From assembly GCA_046541515.1 (NCBI GenBank), contig JBKHDD010000101.1, positions 1 through 17,878 of the forward strand: a stretch of DNA of 17,878 nucleotides, read 5' to 3'. A model generated the notes under the pieces. The model worked only from the letters and a program-made list of their open reading frames with translations, made no database searches and was not told the DNA's origin. The position numbers were made by a program, and so were the translations under genes. This DNA is from CAYFVR01 sp046541515. GTDB taxonomy: Bacteria > Desulfobacterota > Desulfobacteria > Desulfobacterales > Desulfococcaceae. Below are positions 7,839-15,768 of this stretch, in pieces (within the stretch, counting starts at the first letter, position 1; the number at the start of each line of letters is the position of its first letter).

Positions 7839-8317
7839 TTAGACCGAATTCTTTACTTTGGCCACCGAGATCTCAACTCTTATGCTCGCCCGCCTTCGTT
7901 TCGGATCATTGGTCCGAAAAATAATTTCGCGGGCGAGGGTTTCGCCCGCGTAGCCTTTGGCGAAAATTGCGACGTGTATGGTTTCCGCCGACCCCGGGCG
8001 GAAGTTGTCCGGGAAACCAGACCCGGGCGGAACCTCGGCCGATGTTGACCCGGCGGAGGATCAGCGTTCCCTCCCCGTCATTTCGAACCGGAATGCGAAT
8101 GTCCGCCCATTCGCCGGGGCGGTAGGACTCTTCGACTCGGATCTTTTCCGGCAAATTCAGCCGGGGGGAGTAATGCGCGATACTCCTCGCGGTTCGCCGC
8201 GAGTGGTTCCTCGGCTTCCTCCGCGCTGACGAACCCCGCGGCCAAGGCGGCAACCAGCAGGATCAAAAACGCCAACGCTCTCCTTGCCCGGGGTGTGAAA
8301 TCGCCCGAGCGATTCAC
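7839..8317 (-). pseudogene. DUF1573 domain exported protein, broken by two frameshifts
   Basis: Three minus-strand frames must be joined to read one protein. It begins at GTG 8317, whose GTGA overlaps the stop of the MauE-like gene, with an N-terminal membrane or signal segment (ALAFLILLVAALAAG). The frame changes near the C6 run at 8163-8168. The second part reads LPEKIRVEESYRPGEW, then RIPVRNDGEGTLILRRV. A second shift near 8015-8030 leads to FRPGSAETIHVAIFAKGYAG and REIIFRTNDP, ending at TAA 7839. The PG...I.V....G..G and FRTNDP phrases are typical of DUF1573, an immunoglobulin-like periplasmic domain, but the usual SCGC motif is not evident. It could be a true pseudogene, or an intact gene with sequencing errors: the first shift sits in a homopolymer. 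Confidence 0.65.
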
Positions 8318-8829
8318 GTTGCCTCTGCCCCGCCTTTACGCTGTTTTTCCCGGAAAAGCAGAAACGCCAGCCGGCCCCCGGCCCCCAGGAAAACCAAATC
8401 TCGAATTAAATAGCCCCACATCTGCGCCGAGCCCACCAGCTTCGTCTCGTTGCTAAAACAGCCGCAGCTGACGTTGATTCCTCGAACCATGTTCCAGGCC
8501 AGCGACAGGGTGAACACCAGCATGAGGGCGTTGACCCAAAACACCGCCCCAGGCAGCCAAAAGCCTCCCAGCAGGCAGATGGCCACGAACAACTCCAGCC
8601 AAGGCAGAAGCAGGGCCGCCAGATGAACCAGAGACTCCGGCAACATCTGATAGTTTCGGACCGACGTGGCGAACGCCTCCGGGTTTAGCACTTTGTCCCA
8701 GCTGGCATACAGAAAAATCACTCCCAGAAACAGACGGAGACCCAACCGAAGCCAACGGGTCCTTCCCGCCCCCTGGTTCGATTCCTCGGCAACCGGCATA
8801 TCGGTTTGCATATCGATTTCTCTGGCCAT
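8314..8829 (-). CDS. DoxX/MauE-like redox-associated membrane protein
   Basis: A 171-residue integral membrane protein of the DoxX/MauE group, with four hydrophobic segments at about residues 29-43, 68-90, 93-112 and 136-158. The motif VSCGCFS (C122 and C124) after the third helix is the mark of MauE-like proteins, thought to handle thiol/disulfide exchange at the membrane. ATG 8829 has AAGGA seven bases upstream; a GTG at 8832 is the alternative. It follows thiC by about 25 bases and overlaps the DUF1573 gene by four bases, so the three are likely one transcript. Together with the rhodanese upstream it forms a set I recognise as recurrent in Desulfobacterota. Function there is not established. 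Confidence 0.82.
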   Translation of the reverse strand: MAREIDMQTDMPVAEESNQGAGRTRWLRLGLRLFLGVIFLYASWDKVLNPEAFATSVRNYQMLPESLVHLAALLLPWLELFVAICLLGGFWLPGAVFWVNALMLVFTLSLAWNMVRGINVSCGCFSNETKLVGSAQMWGYLIRDLVFLGAGGRLAFLLFREKQRKGGAEAT

Positions 8830-8854
8830 CACCGTTTCCTTCGCGTTTTGCGGG

Positions 8855-10132
8855 TCAGCCCGCCACCTTGCGGTCGGTTTTCACCGCGCACAGGCTGCCG
8901 CACATGGTGCAATGATCTTCCCCTTTGCTTTCGGAAGATTCCTTCCGCCGCCGGGCCAGTTCGGGATCGATGGCGTCCCGGTAAATGGCTTCCCAGTCAA
9001 AATCCCGCCGGGCCTGGGAAATTCGTCGATCCCTTTCGGCGGCGCCCGGCACGCCCTTGGCCGCGTCCGCAATGTGGGCGGCGATTTTCGATGCGATCAC
9101 GCCTTCCCGCACGTCGGCCTCGTCGGGCAGGCAAAGGTGTTCCGCCGGGGTCACGTAGCAAAGAAAGTCCGCCCCGTGGGCCGCCGCCAGGGCCCCGCCG
9201 ATTGCCCCGACCAGATGGTCGTAGCCCGGCGCGACGTCGGTGGGCAGAGGCCCCAGCACGTAAAAGGGGGCGTTTTTGCAGATTCGCTTTTCCAGCTGCA
9301 CGTTCAAAATGACGTCGCCCAGCGGCACGTGGCCCGGCCCCTCCACCATCACCTGAACGCCCCGTTCCCGGGCGCGGTCCACCAGTTCCCCCAGCACCAG
9401 CAACTCGGCCAACTGTCCCCGGTCTGTCGCGTCGGCCTGGGCGCCGGGGCGGAGACCATCCCCCAGGCTCAGGGTCACGTCGTGGGCCTCGCAGATGTCC
9501 AGCAGCCGATCGTATTGGGCGTAGAGCGGATTTTCGCGGCCGTGGCATCCGATCCACCGGCGCGTCAGAGAGCCGCCCCGGCTGACCACGCCCAAAATGC
9601 GGGGATCGGTTTCCAGGGCGGCGACGGAGGCCCGGGTCACCCCCGCGTGGACGGTCATGAAATCGACGCCCGCCTTGGCTTGGGCTTCGATTTCCTCGAA
9701 CAAAAGGTCTGCGGTCAGGTCCACGTCGTCTTTTCCGTCCTGAATCAGGCGGGTCACGGCGGCGTAAACGGGAACGACGCCCACCATGACGGGAGATCGC
9801 TGGAGGATTTCCGTCCGAATCTTTTCCAGAATTCCGCCAGTGGACAGATCCATCACGCTGTCCGCCCCGGCGGCAACGGCGACCTCCAATTTCCGCAACT
9901 CTTCTTCCAGATTGCAGTGTTCCTGGGATGTGCCGATGTTGGCGTTCACCTTGGTGGACAGGCCGCTCCCGACCGCCCGGGGATGAAAATCCCGATGGCG
10001 GTTTTTGGGGATGACGATCCGTCCGGCGGCGATTTCCGCCCGAATCCATTCCGGCTCGCGCCCTTCGTCTTGGGCGACGGCCCGCATCTCTTCGGTGATC
10101 CGTCCTTTTCGCGCGGCTTGCAGTTGGGTCAT
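8855..10132 (-). CDS. thiC: phosphomethylpyrimidine synthase ThiC
   Basis: A 425-residue radical SAM enzyme that rearranges aminoimidazole ribotide to HMP phosphate, the pyrimidine half of thiamine. Clear family segments: KVNANIGTS, GADSVMDLSTGG, the FMTVHAGV strand, SRGGSL, LSLGDGLRPG, MVEGPGHVP and GPLPTDVAPGYDH. The C-terminal iron-sulfur motif is CTMCGSLC (C408, C411, C415), the CX2CX3C spacing of the short ThiC form found in many anaerobes. The start has AGGA shortly upstream. BzaF/BzaA/BzaB, which make 5-hydroxybenzimidazole for cobamides, are close ThiC paralogues and cannot be excluded by eye; ThiC is the safer call. No other thiamine gene lies nearby, and no TPP riboswitch is recognised upstream. 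Confidence 0.9.
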   Translation of the reverse strand: MTQLQAARKGRITEEMRAVAQDEGREPEWIRAEIAAGRIVIPKNRHRDFHPRAVGSGLSTKVNANIGTSQEHCNLEEELRKLEVAVAAGADSVMDLSTGGILEKIRTEILQRSPVMVGVVPVYAAVTRLIQDGKDDVDLTADLLFEEIEAQAKAGVDFMTVHAGVTRASVAALETDPRILGVVSRGGSLTRRWIGCHGRENPLYAQYDRLLDICEAHDVTLSLGDGLRPGAQADATDRGQLAELLVLGELVDRARERGVQVMVEGPGHVPLGDVILNVQLEKRICKNAPFYVLGPLPTDVAPGYDHLVGAIGGALAAAHGADFLCYVTPAEHLCLPDEADVREGVIASKIAAHIADAAKGVPGAAERDRRISQARRDFDWEAIYRDAIDPELARRRKESSESKGEDHCTMCGSLCAVKTDRKVAG

Positions 10133-10313
10133 GATTTCCTGTTTTCGTTAGTGAATCGCGACAGCGTTCTTGTCGGATAAATGGAATCCGCAAAAATTGG
10201 GAAATTCCCGGGGGTCCGTTGGTTTTTCGGTAGATTTGCCGATGAATCTTTCCGGAGTCGTTTTTAGCCCGAAGGTGGGGCGGCAACCATCGCGGACCCG
10301 GAAAAGATTGGCG
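10133..10313 (-). other. thiC leader region, no riboswitch recognised
   Basis: The 181 bases between the rhodanese stop and the thiC start were read on the minus strand for the TPP riboswitch core (CTGAGA, then ACCTGA and the downstream GGGAA elements). None of these was found. No convincing terminator or promoter was found either, so it stays open whether thiC is read through from the rhodanese gene. Confidence 0.5.
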
Positions 10314-10835
10314 TTATCCGGTTTCGCCCGATTCCGTTGGCAATCCGGCTTCTTTCCAGACGCTCCAGCCATCGACCAACACCCGCACTTCGGGAAAGCC
10401 AAAGTCGATCAGGACCTTCGCGAGGTCCTTGCTGAGGCTGCAATTCACGCCGTCGCAATAGGTGATCAGCGTGGCGTTTTCCCGGAGGACGGGAAGCACC
10501 CGATCCGCATGCTGGTCGAAAGAAAGCCAGGGAAGGCTGATTGCCCCCTCGATATGTCCTTCGGCGTATTGAGAAGCCGGGCGGGAGTCCAGAAACTGGA
10601 CCTCCCCCGCCTCCCATCCTTGGCGTGCCGCCTCCAGGGGGATATCGATTCGTTCGCCGGATTCCAGAACGACGGCGTGTTCGGCTTCGGGTTTTGGAAT
10701 CAACGCAATTCCATCCGGGCGGATTGCGTTGACCGCCAGGGCCGAGATGACCGAAAGGAGCAGGAGCATTCCGCCCTGAAAAAGGGAATCTCGGAAAAAG
10801 GGCTTCAATTCGGCCTTCATGTTAAATTCGTTCAT
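10314..10835 (-). CDS. membrane-anchored rhodanese-like sulfurtransferase
   Basis: A 173-residue protein with one membrane segment (about residues 22-37, GGMLLLLSVISALAVN) followed by NAIRPDGIALIP and a single rhodanese domain. Domain marks are FLDSRPASQYAEGHIEGAI (residues 81-99), the active loop TYCDGVNCSLS with C127 and C132, and RVLVDGWSVW. Such domains pass sulfane sulfur via a cysteine persulfide; C127 is in the usual catalytic position. The start is uncertain: ATG 10835 is preferred, ATG 10820 is close and in frame, and ATG 10967 would add 44 residues that do not look like protein of this family. The anchor and the MauE-like and DUF1573 genes downstream suggest an envelope thiol or sulfur relay, which is an inference. 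Confidence 0.8.
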   Translation of the reverse strand: MNEFNMKAELKPFFRDSLFQGGMLLLLSVISALAVNAIRPDGIALIPKPEAEHAVVLESGERIDIPLEAARQGWEAGEVQFLDSRPASQYAEGHIEGAISLPWLSFDQHADRVLPVLRENATLITYCDGVNCSLSKDLAKVLIDFGFPEVRVLVDGWSVWKEAGLPTESGETG

Positions 10836-11035
10836 TTTTTTTTGAGACTCTCGTGAAATCCGGGCGCCCCACCGCTTAAATCCGAACCGAGGGCCCCCGG
10901 AGGGAAACGTGACCAAAAGCGCGTTCCATTTTTTCGTTTCGGCCCAATGGTGAATCTGGGCATCCATGGGGTTTTGATCCGAAAGGGATATTTATTTTGA
11001 GAAAAAATGGTTTAACAATCGGCTTTCGTTTTGAG

Positions 11036-11647
11036 CTATCGAGTCAGCCGTTGGACTGCGTATTGCAATCGATCCGATAGTGGTTTCGATCCCTTGGCGC
11101 CGTCGGCGAAGTTGGTTGCCCATTGGTAAACGTGGCTTTTTTGCACCTTTTCCCACGCCGTGTCAATGGGGATGTTCTGCTCGAACCGATCCTCCAGCCC
11201 GGCCTGAAGATACATTTCCGGGTTCCAGCCGATAAAGCCCCCCCGGTTGGCTCCGGCAGAATCGGCCACGAGATGAATGTAGGATCGGTCGATTAGACTG
11301 CGGATGTAAACCATTCCACTGGATAGTTGCAAAACGATCTCGTATTCGTCGTCGAGACTGTCCATGTTTCCTTCCGGCGTTTTTCCGTCGACGTCCAGTT
11401 TGACGATCCGTTCATCCCGGGAATTAATTTTCCGGACGGCCCCCATCCCTGCCGTGTCCAGCAAAGGCCGGACTTCGGAGGCTTCCAGCTTAATGGTTCC
11501 CGGGCATGGTCTGCAGTCGCCAAAGGTCGCTATGCTTTCCGCATTCGCGGGGGAAATGGAAATGGCGTCGAGGACCATGGAAAAGACGAAAATGAAAAGG
11601 AGCCCGGGGATCGAGAAGGAACGGCAACGAGCGCAAAAGGATTTCAT
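11036..11647 (-). CDS. exported protein of unknown function with CXXC motif
   Basis: A 203-residue protein I do not recognise. It has a clear signal peptide: basic start, hydrophobic core around LLFIFVFSMVL, and a likely cut after ANA at residue 36. The mature part begins ESIATFGDCRPCPG with C45 and C48 as a CXXC pair, then is mixed alpha/beta with no other cysteine. Near the end is a tryptophan-containing helical stretch (AWEKVQKSHVYQW). The start is set by an AAGAGG ribosome site; a longer frame to 12013 runs back over the radical SAM gene in another frame and is rejected. It lies about 100 bases after the radical SAM gene on the same strand, so the two may work together, but a terminator-like hairpin separates them. 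Confidence 0.7.
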   Translation of the reverse strand: MKSFCARCRSFSIPGLLFIFVFSMVLDAISISPANAESIATFGDCRPCPGTIKLEASEVRPLLDTAGMGAVRKINSRDERIVKLDVDGKTPEGNMDSLDDEYEIVLQLSSGMVYIRSLIDRSYIHLVADSAGANRGGFIGWNPEMYLQAGLEDRFEQNIPIDTAWEKVQKSHVYQWATNFADGAKGSKPLSDRLQYAVQRLTR

Positions 11648-11689
11648 AAGAGCCTCTTTGGCAAAGGTTGTTTGATCGGGACAAGTTTG

Positions 11690-11729
11690 AAAAATAAGCG
11701 GGAAAGAAGCGGAGTAAACCCCCTTTCCC
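11690..11729 (-). terminator. possible terminator or attenuator after the radical SAM gene
   Basis: On the minus strand GGGAAAG and CTTTCCC form a seven-base stem around a long loop, followed by GCTTATTTTT. The loop is large and the T tract is interrupted, so this is a weak candidate. If real it would limit read-through into the exported protein gene. Confidence 0.35.
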
Positions 11730-11745
11730 ATGTGAAAAACGGAAA

Positions 11746-13062
11746 TTACCGCAAACACTGCAACAATCCCAGCGGCCAAGGGCAATCGCCGCAGGGGACT
11801 TGCGCGGTGTAGCAGTCGTGCTGGAAATGGGGCTCGGTGATCAGGTCGCAGGGGCCAAGGCCGCAGTTGCCGCAGAAGGGGTAGTCGTAACGGCACACCC
11901 GCTCCCGAAAGCGGACGAATTCCGGGTCTCGCCAGATGTCCAGCGGACTCCGGCCGTTGACGCGGCCGAAGGACACCGGCTCCACCGGTTTTTCCCGGCC
12001 TTCCAGATAGCACGAATACCGGTGCCAGAGAAAATAGCAGGGATGGAGTCGGCCGTCCCAGGATACGAAGGCCGCGCCCTCTTCCACGAAATCGCAGCGG
12101 CGCTCGGCGGTGGGGAGAAGCGACGGAAGACGGAGGGAAATTCCGGCGTTTTCGGCGGCGGACCTGGCCTGGTCGAACATGGCCTCGGCGGATTCCAGAA
12201 AAGCCTCGTCGTGGGCGAAAAGTTGTTTCAGGTGAAAGGGGATTTCCCTAGATTCGGCCGCTCGAACCATGCCGTCCACCCAGTCCACGATGCGTTTTTC
12301 CTCCGGGGTTTTTTGGTATTTCCACCGGACGGCAAAATACCGGTCCATGTCCACGCCTTCCGCTTCGGCCCGGGTCCGCCATTCTCGATAGTAGGCCACC
12401 GAGGCGTCGGTGTTGGGAGAATGGACCGCCTCGCCGGCCATGTCCGGCGCGTAGGGCAGCATGTGGGTGACGATGAGGAATTCCGCGTCCCGGGCCGCGG
12501 CCCATCGGACGACCTCCGGCAGCTCCGCCAGATTGGATCGGGTCAGGACGAATTCCACGCCCAGGCGCAACCTGGATTCCGAGGTTTCGTCCCGGGCCCG
12601 GGACAAAACGGCCAGCGCTCGATCCACGTCCCCCACGTCGCCGCCGGAGCGCATTTTTCGGAACATGTCCGGAGAGACGGCGTCGGCGGAGAGGCAAATC
12701 CGGTCCACGCCGGCCCGGACCAACGCGCGGGCGCGTTCCCGATCCATCATGCGGCCGTTGGTTTGGAAGCCGATCCAGGCGTCGTCCGCCATTCGGTGGC
12801 GGGCCTGGGCCGCGAAGTCGGCCAGGGCGGGGTGCATGAGCGGTTCGCCGACCCCGTTGAGCACGAGGGATTCCAGGCGCGGGAAGGCGGGGGAAAGCGC
12901 GGAAAAGGTGGATTTGTCCATGTCCCCTTCGGCAATGCCCCCGGCCCGGCTCTGCTTGACGCACATGGCGCAGCGAAGGTTGCAACGGGTGGTGGTTTCC
13001 ACGAAGAGCTTGGTGGGGTGGGGGCGTTGGGACGGCGGAGAAACGGTTTCTGGTTCGGGCAT
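11746..13062 (-). CDS. radical SAM/SPASM putative metalloenzyme maturase
   Basis: A 438-residue radical SAM enzyme. The N-terminal cluster motif is TRCNLRCAMC (C27, C31, C34), followed by LVLNGVGEPLMHP and IGFQTNGRMM, the SAM-binding part of the TIM barrel. The C-terminal third is a SPASM-type auxiliary cluster domain: CDFVEEGAAFVSWDGRLHPC, then FCGNCGLGPC. The tail ends HDCYTAQVPCGDCPWPLG and QCLR. This cysteine-rich tail is what I recall from SPASM maturases predicted to act on tungsten- or other metal-dependent oxidoreductases. ATG 13062 is chosen for its GGAG site and because the SAM domain starts soon after; the frame is open further to 13416 but that part reads as noise. No obvious target oxidoreductase lies in the window. 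The substrate is unknown. Confidence 0.8.
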   Translation of the reverse strand: MPEPETVSPPSQRPHPTKLFVETTTRCNLRCAMCVKQSRAGGIAEGDMDKSTFSALSPAFPRLESLVLNGVGEPLMHPALADFAAQARHRMADDAWIGFQTNGRMMDRERARALVRAGVDRICLSADAVSPDMFRKMRSGGDVGDVDRALAVLSRARDETSESRLRLGVEFVLTRSNLAELPEVVRWAAARDAEFLIVTHMLPYAPDMAGEAVHSPNTDASVAYYREWRTRAEAEGVDMDRYFAVRWKYQKTPEEKRIVDWVDGMVRAAESREIPFHLKQLFAHDEAFLESAEAMFDQARSAAENAGISLRLPSLLPTAERRCDFVEEGAAFVSWDGRLHPCYFLWHRYSCYLEGREKPVEPVSFGRVNGRSPLDIWRDPEFVRFRERVCRYDYPFCGNCGLGPCDLITEPHFQHDCYTAQVPCGDCPWPLGLLQCLR

Positions 13063-13364
13063 GGCGGAACTCCGGCGGTTTGGAATCAATGCGGGCGCGA
13101 AACCCTCTTGAAAGGCCGGTCCCCTTTGGGGGTTCGAATCGGCCAGAAAGATGAACGGCTTGGATCGAAGCGTCGCAAACCACAAGAATACCCCCATTGA
13201 AAGGCGATGGCAAGAAATCTTTCTGGAGGGCAGAGAATTTTGGGAGAACGAAATAATGGCTTCCGATGCAAACGATTCCGAGGGCGTTCTGGAAAAATCG
13301 ACGGAAATCCAACCTGAAATTGGTAAGTCCAAGTCGGCCGGAAGAATATTTTGCGCCGTCATGT
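13063..13364. other. non-coding gap upstream of the radical SAM gene
   Basis: About 300 bases with no gene I can support. The plus-strand frame 13151-13366 has no ribosome site or family-like sequence. The minus strand holds a compound inverted repeat (GGCCG 13114-13118 with CGGCC 13140-13144, inner CCCC/GGGG) that would fold in the leader of the radical SAM transcript. No clear promoter was picked out. Confidence 0.5.
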
Positions 13365-13400
13365 AAAAAAAACGGCGAGAAGGGAAACCCCTTCTCGCCG
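13365..13400 (-). terminator. rho-independent terminator of katG
   Basis: On the minus strand a perfect 12-base stem (CGGCGAGAAGGG and its complement) with a four-base loop is followed directly by eight T residues. It lies about 55 bases after the katG stop and is a textbook intrinsic terminator, so katG is probably a single-gene transcript. Confidence 0.92.
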
Positions 13401-13455
13401 GAAAATATGGTCTCATCGCTTGGGCGAAACCGATGGATATCCCTTGCCGGGACGA

Positions 13456-15657
13456 TTAGGCGAGGTCGAAACGATCCGCGTTCATCACCTTGTTCCAGGC
13501 GGCCACGAAGTCGTTCACGAATTTCTCTTGGGAATCCTCGCAGGCGTACACTTCCGCGATGGCCCGGAGCTGGGAGTTGGAACCGAAGATGAGGTCCACC
13601 CGGGTGCCGGTCCACTTCTTTTCGCCCGTCTTCCGATCATGGCACTCGAACAGATTCTCGTCCGAGGTCGCCTTCCACTCCGTGTCCATGTCCAGCAGGT
13701 TCACGAAGAAGTCGTTGGTGAGCGTCCCGGGCCGCCGGGTGAAGACGCCGTGGGGGGAACCGCCGTAGTTGGCGTTCAACGCCCGCATTCCGCCCACGAG
13801 CACCGTCATCTCCGGCGCGGTCAGCGTCAGCAGTTGAGCCTTGTCCACCAGCAGCTCCTCCGCCGACACGGCGTATTTGGCCTTCTGGTAGTTGCGGAAG
13901 CCGTCCGCCGCCGGTTCGAGCACGGCGAAGGAATCCGCGTCGGTCTGCTCTGGGGTGGCGTCGGTGCGTCCCGGAGAGAAGGGAACGGTCACGTGGTGTC
14001 CAGCGTCCTTCGCGGCCTTCTCCACGGCGGCGCAACCGCCCAGGACGATCAGGTCGGCGAGGGAAACGGCCTTCCCGCCGGAGTTGGCGCCGTTAAATCC
14101 CTTTTGGATTTCCTCTAGGGTTTGCAGCACCCGCTTCAGTTGATCCGTCTGGTTGACCTCCCAATCCTTCTGGGGCGCGAGGCGGATGCGCGCGCCGTTG
14201 GCCCCGCCCCGCATGTCCGATCCCCGGAAGGTGGAGGCCGAAGCCCAGGCGGTCGAAACCAGTTCCGGAATGGAGAGATCGGCGGCCAGAATCTTGGCCT
14301 TGAGATCGGCGATGTCCGATTCGTCGATCAGTTCGTGATCCACCGGCGGCACCGGGTCCTGCCAGATCAGTTCCTCTTCCGGGACTTCCGGGCCGAGATA
14401 GCGGGATCGCGGTCCCATGTCGCGGTGGGTCAGCTTGAACCAGGCGCGGGCGAAGGCGTCGGCGAATTCCTCGGGGTTCTCCAGGTAGCGCCGCGCGATG
14501 GGTTCGTAGATGGGGTCGAATTTCAGGGAGAGGTCGGCCGTGGTCATCATGGGCCGGTGCTTCTTGGACGGATCGTGGGCGTCGACGACCATGTCCTCTT
14601 CGTCCACGTCCCTGGCCAGCCACTGATTGGCGCCGGCCGGACTCTTGACCAGCTCCCAGTCGTACTTGAACAACACCTTCAGATAGCCCATGTCCCATTT
14701 GGTGGGATTCGGCTTCCAGGCGCCTTCGATCCCGCTGCCGATGGTATCGCCGCCCTTGCCGGAGCCGAAACTGCTCTTCCAGCCGAGACCCTGTTCTTCG
14801 ATGGGCGCGGCTTCCGGCTCGGGACCCACGTGGGCCGCGTCGCCCGCGCCGTGGCACTTGCCGAAGGTGTGCCCGCCGGCCACGAGCGCGACGGTCTCCT
14901 CGTCGTTCATGGCCATGCGGGCGAAGGTTTCCCGGACGTCTTTGCCGGAGGCGACCGGGTCGGGGTTGCCGTCCGGGCCTTCCGGGTTCACGTAGATCAA
15001 ACCCATCTGCACGGCGGCCAGCGGATTTTCCAAATCCCGTTCCCCGCTGTACCGGCTCTTGGGCTTGTCGCTGGTCGCCAGCCATTCTTCTTCCGCGCCC
15101 CAGTAAATGTCTTCCTCGGGTTCCCAAATATCCGCCCGTCCGCCCGCAAAGCCGAAGGTGGGCAACCCCATGGATTCGATGGCAACGTTTCCGGCCAGGA
15201 TCATGAGGTCGGCCCATGAAATTTTCCGGCCGTATTTTTTCTTGATCGGCCAGAGCAGGCGGCGGGCCTTGTCCAGGTTCACGTTGTCCGGCCAACTGTT
15301 CAGCGGCGCGAAACGCTGGTTGCCCGTCCCCCCGCCGCCCCGGCCGTCGCCCATGCGGTAGGTGCCGGCGGCGTGCCACGCCATCCGGATGAAAAGGCCG
15401 CCGTAATGGCCGTAGTCTGCCGGCCACCAGTCCTGGGAGTCGGTCATTAGCGCGTAGAGGTCGTCCTTGACGGCCTTCAAGTCGAGCTTTTCGAACTCCT
15501 CCGCGTAGTTGAAGTCTTCCCCCATGGGATTGGACTTGGCGGAATGCTGATGGAGAATCTTGAGGTTGAGCTGATTGGGCCACCAGTCCTGATTGTTCGG
15601 GGCGCCGCCGGCGATGGATTGGCTGCCCGTCACCGGGCATTTGCTGGGTTCACTCAT
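13456..15657 (-). CDS. katG: catalase-peroxidase KatG
   Basis: A 733-residue bifunctional heme enzyme that removes hydrogen peroxide by catalase and peroxidase reactions. All key residues can be placed: distal R91, W94 and H95 in RMAWHAAGTYR; the Met-Tyr-Trp adduct partners Y222 (LIYVNPEG) and M248 (ARMAM); and the proximal heme ligand H263 in GGHTFGKCHG. The spacing Y to M to H matches the Mycobacterium tuberculosis enzyme (229, 255, 270). The C-terminal half is the usual non-heme duplicate domain, so the length is normal. The start has AAGGAG at good spacing. It stands alone between an AT-rich leader and a strong terminator. No oxidative-stress regulator gene is adjacent. Confidence 0.97.
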   Translation of the reverse strand: MSEPSKCPVTGSQSIAGGAPNNQDWWPNQLNLKILHQHSAKSNPMGEDFNYAEEFEKLDLKAVKDDLYALMTDSQDWWPADYGHYGGLFIRMAWHAAGTYRMGDGRGGGGTGNQRFAPLNSWPDNVNLDKARRLLWPIKKKYGRKISWADLMILAGNVAIESMGLPTFGFAGGRADIWEPEEDIYWGAEEEWLATSDKPKSRYSGERDLENPLAAVQMGLIYVNPEGPDGNPDPVASGKDVRETFARMAMNDEETVALVAGGHTFGKCHGAGDAAHVGPEPEAAPIEEQGLGWKSSFGSGKGGDTIGSGIEGAWKPNPTKWDMGYLKVLFKYDWELVKSPAGANQWLARDVDEEDMVVDAHDPSKKHRPMMTTADLSLKFDPIYEPIARRYLENPEEFADAFARAWFKLTHRDMGPRSRYLGPEVPEEELIWQDPVPPVDHELIDESDIADLKAKILAADLSIPELVSTAWASASTFRGSDMRGGANGARIRLAPQKDWEVNQTDQLKRVLQTLEEIQKGFNGANSGGKAVSLADLIVLGGCAAVEKAAKDAGHHVTVPFSPGRTDATPEQTDADSFAVLEPAADGFRNYQKAKYAVSAEELLVDKAQLLTLTAPEMTVLVGGMRALNANYGGSPHGVFTRRPGTLTNDFFVNLLDMDTEWKATSDENLFECHDRKTGEKKWTGTRVDLIFGSNSQLRAIAEVYACEDSQEKFVNDFVAAWNKVMNADRFDLA

Positions 15658-15745
15658 TTCCCTTCTCCTTTCGTTGGGGGGGCGGGTTCTCGTTTCGAAT
15701 CCGCGAATGAACGAAATGTGCTATTCCAATTTTGGTTTTTTCTTG

Positions 15746-15768
15746 GCACTTTTAGTGCTTTTATTTTA
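15746..15768 (-). promoter_or_regulatory. candidate katG promoter -10 and palindromic operator
   Basis: In the AT-rich region upstream of katG, the minus strand reads TAAAAT (15763-15768), one mismatch from the -10 consensus, and five bases downstream a perfect palindrome GCACT-AAA-AGTGC (15758-15746). A repressor bound there would overlap the transcription start. No clear -35 box is seen. The palindrome is short and does not match a Fur or PerR box that I know. Confidence 0.3.

Noticed and set aside
7928..7950. Nine-base hairpin CGCGGGCGA/TCGCCCGCG as a terminator
   Set aside because: It lies within the DUF1573 reading frame with no T run on either side. Coding for GYAGETLAR in G+C-rich codons explains it.
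8666..10180. 504-codon open frame antisense to thiC
   Set aside because: It mirrors the thiC codons and has no recognisable domain or ribosome site.
10261..10290. Terminator after the rhodanese gene (GCCC/GGGC stem)
   Set aside because: The stem is only four pairs, and on the minus strand it is followed by TAAAAA, not a T run.
13120..13145. T-loop-like GGTTCGAATC suggesting a tRNA
   Set aside because: The flanking bases do not form a proper T stem, and no acceptor, D or anticodon arm can be drawn around it.
11800..13200. 466-codon plus-strand frame over the radical SAM gene
   Set aside because: It is the complement shadow of a gene with complete radical SAM and SPASM motifs.
13151..13366. 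71-codon plus-strand frame upstream of the katG terminator
   Set aside because: No ribosome site and no recognisable motif; it ends within the terminator region. Not enough to call a gene.
14093..15640. 515-codon frame in a second minus-strand register of katG
   Set aside because: It is an arginine- and glycine-rich out-of-frame translation of katG, typical of G+C-rich shadows.
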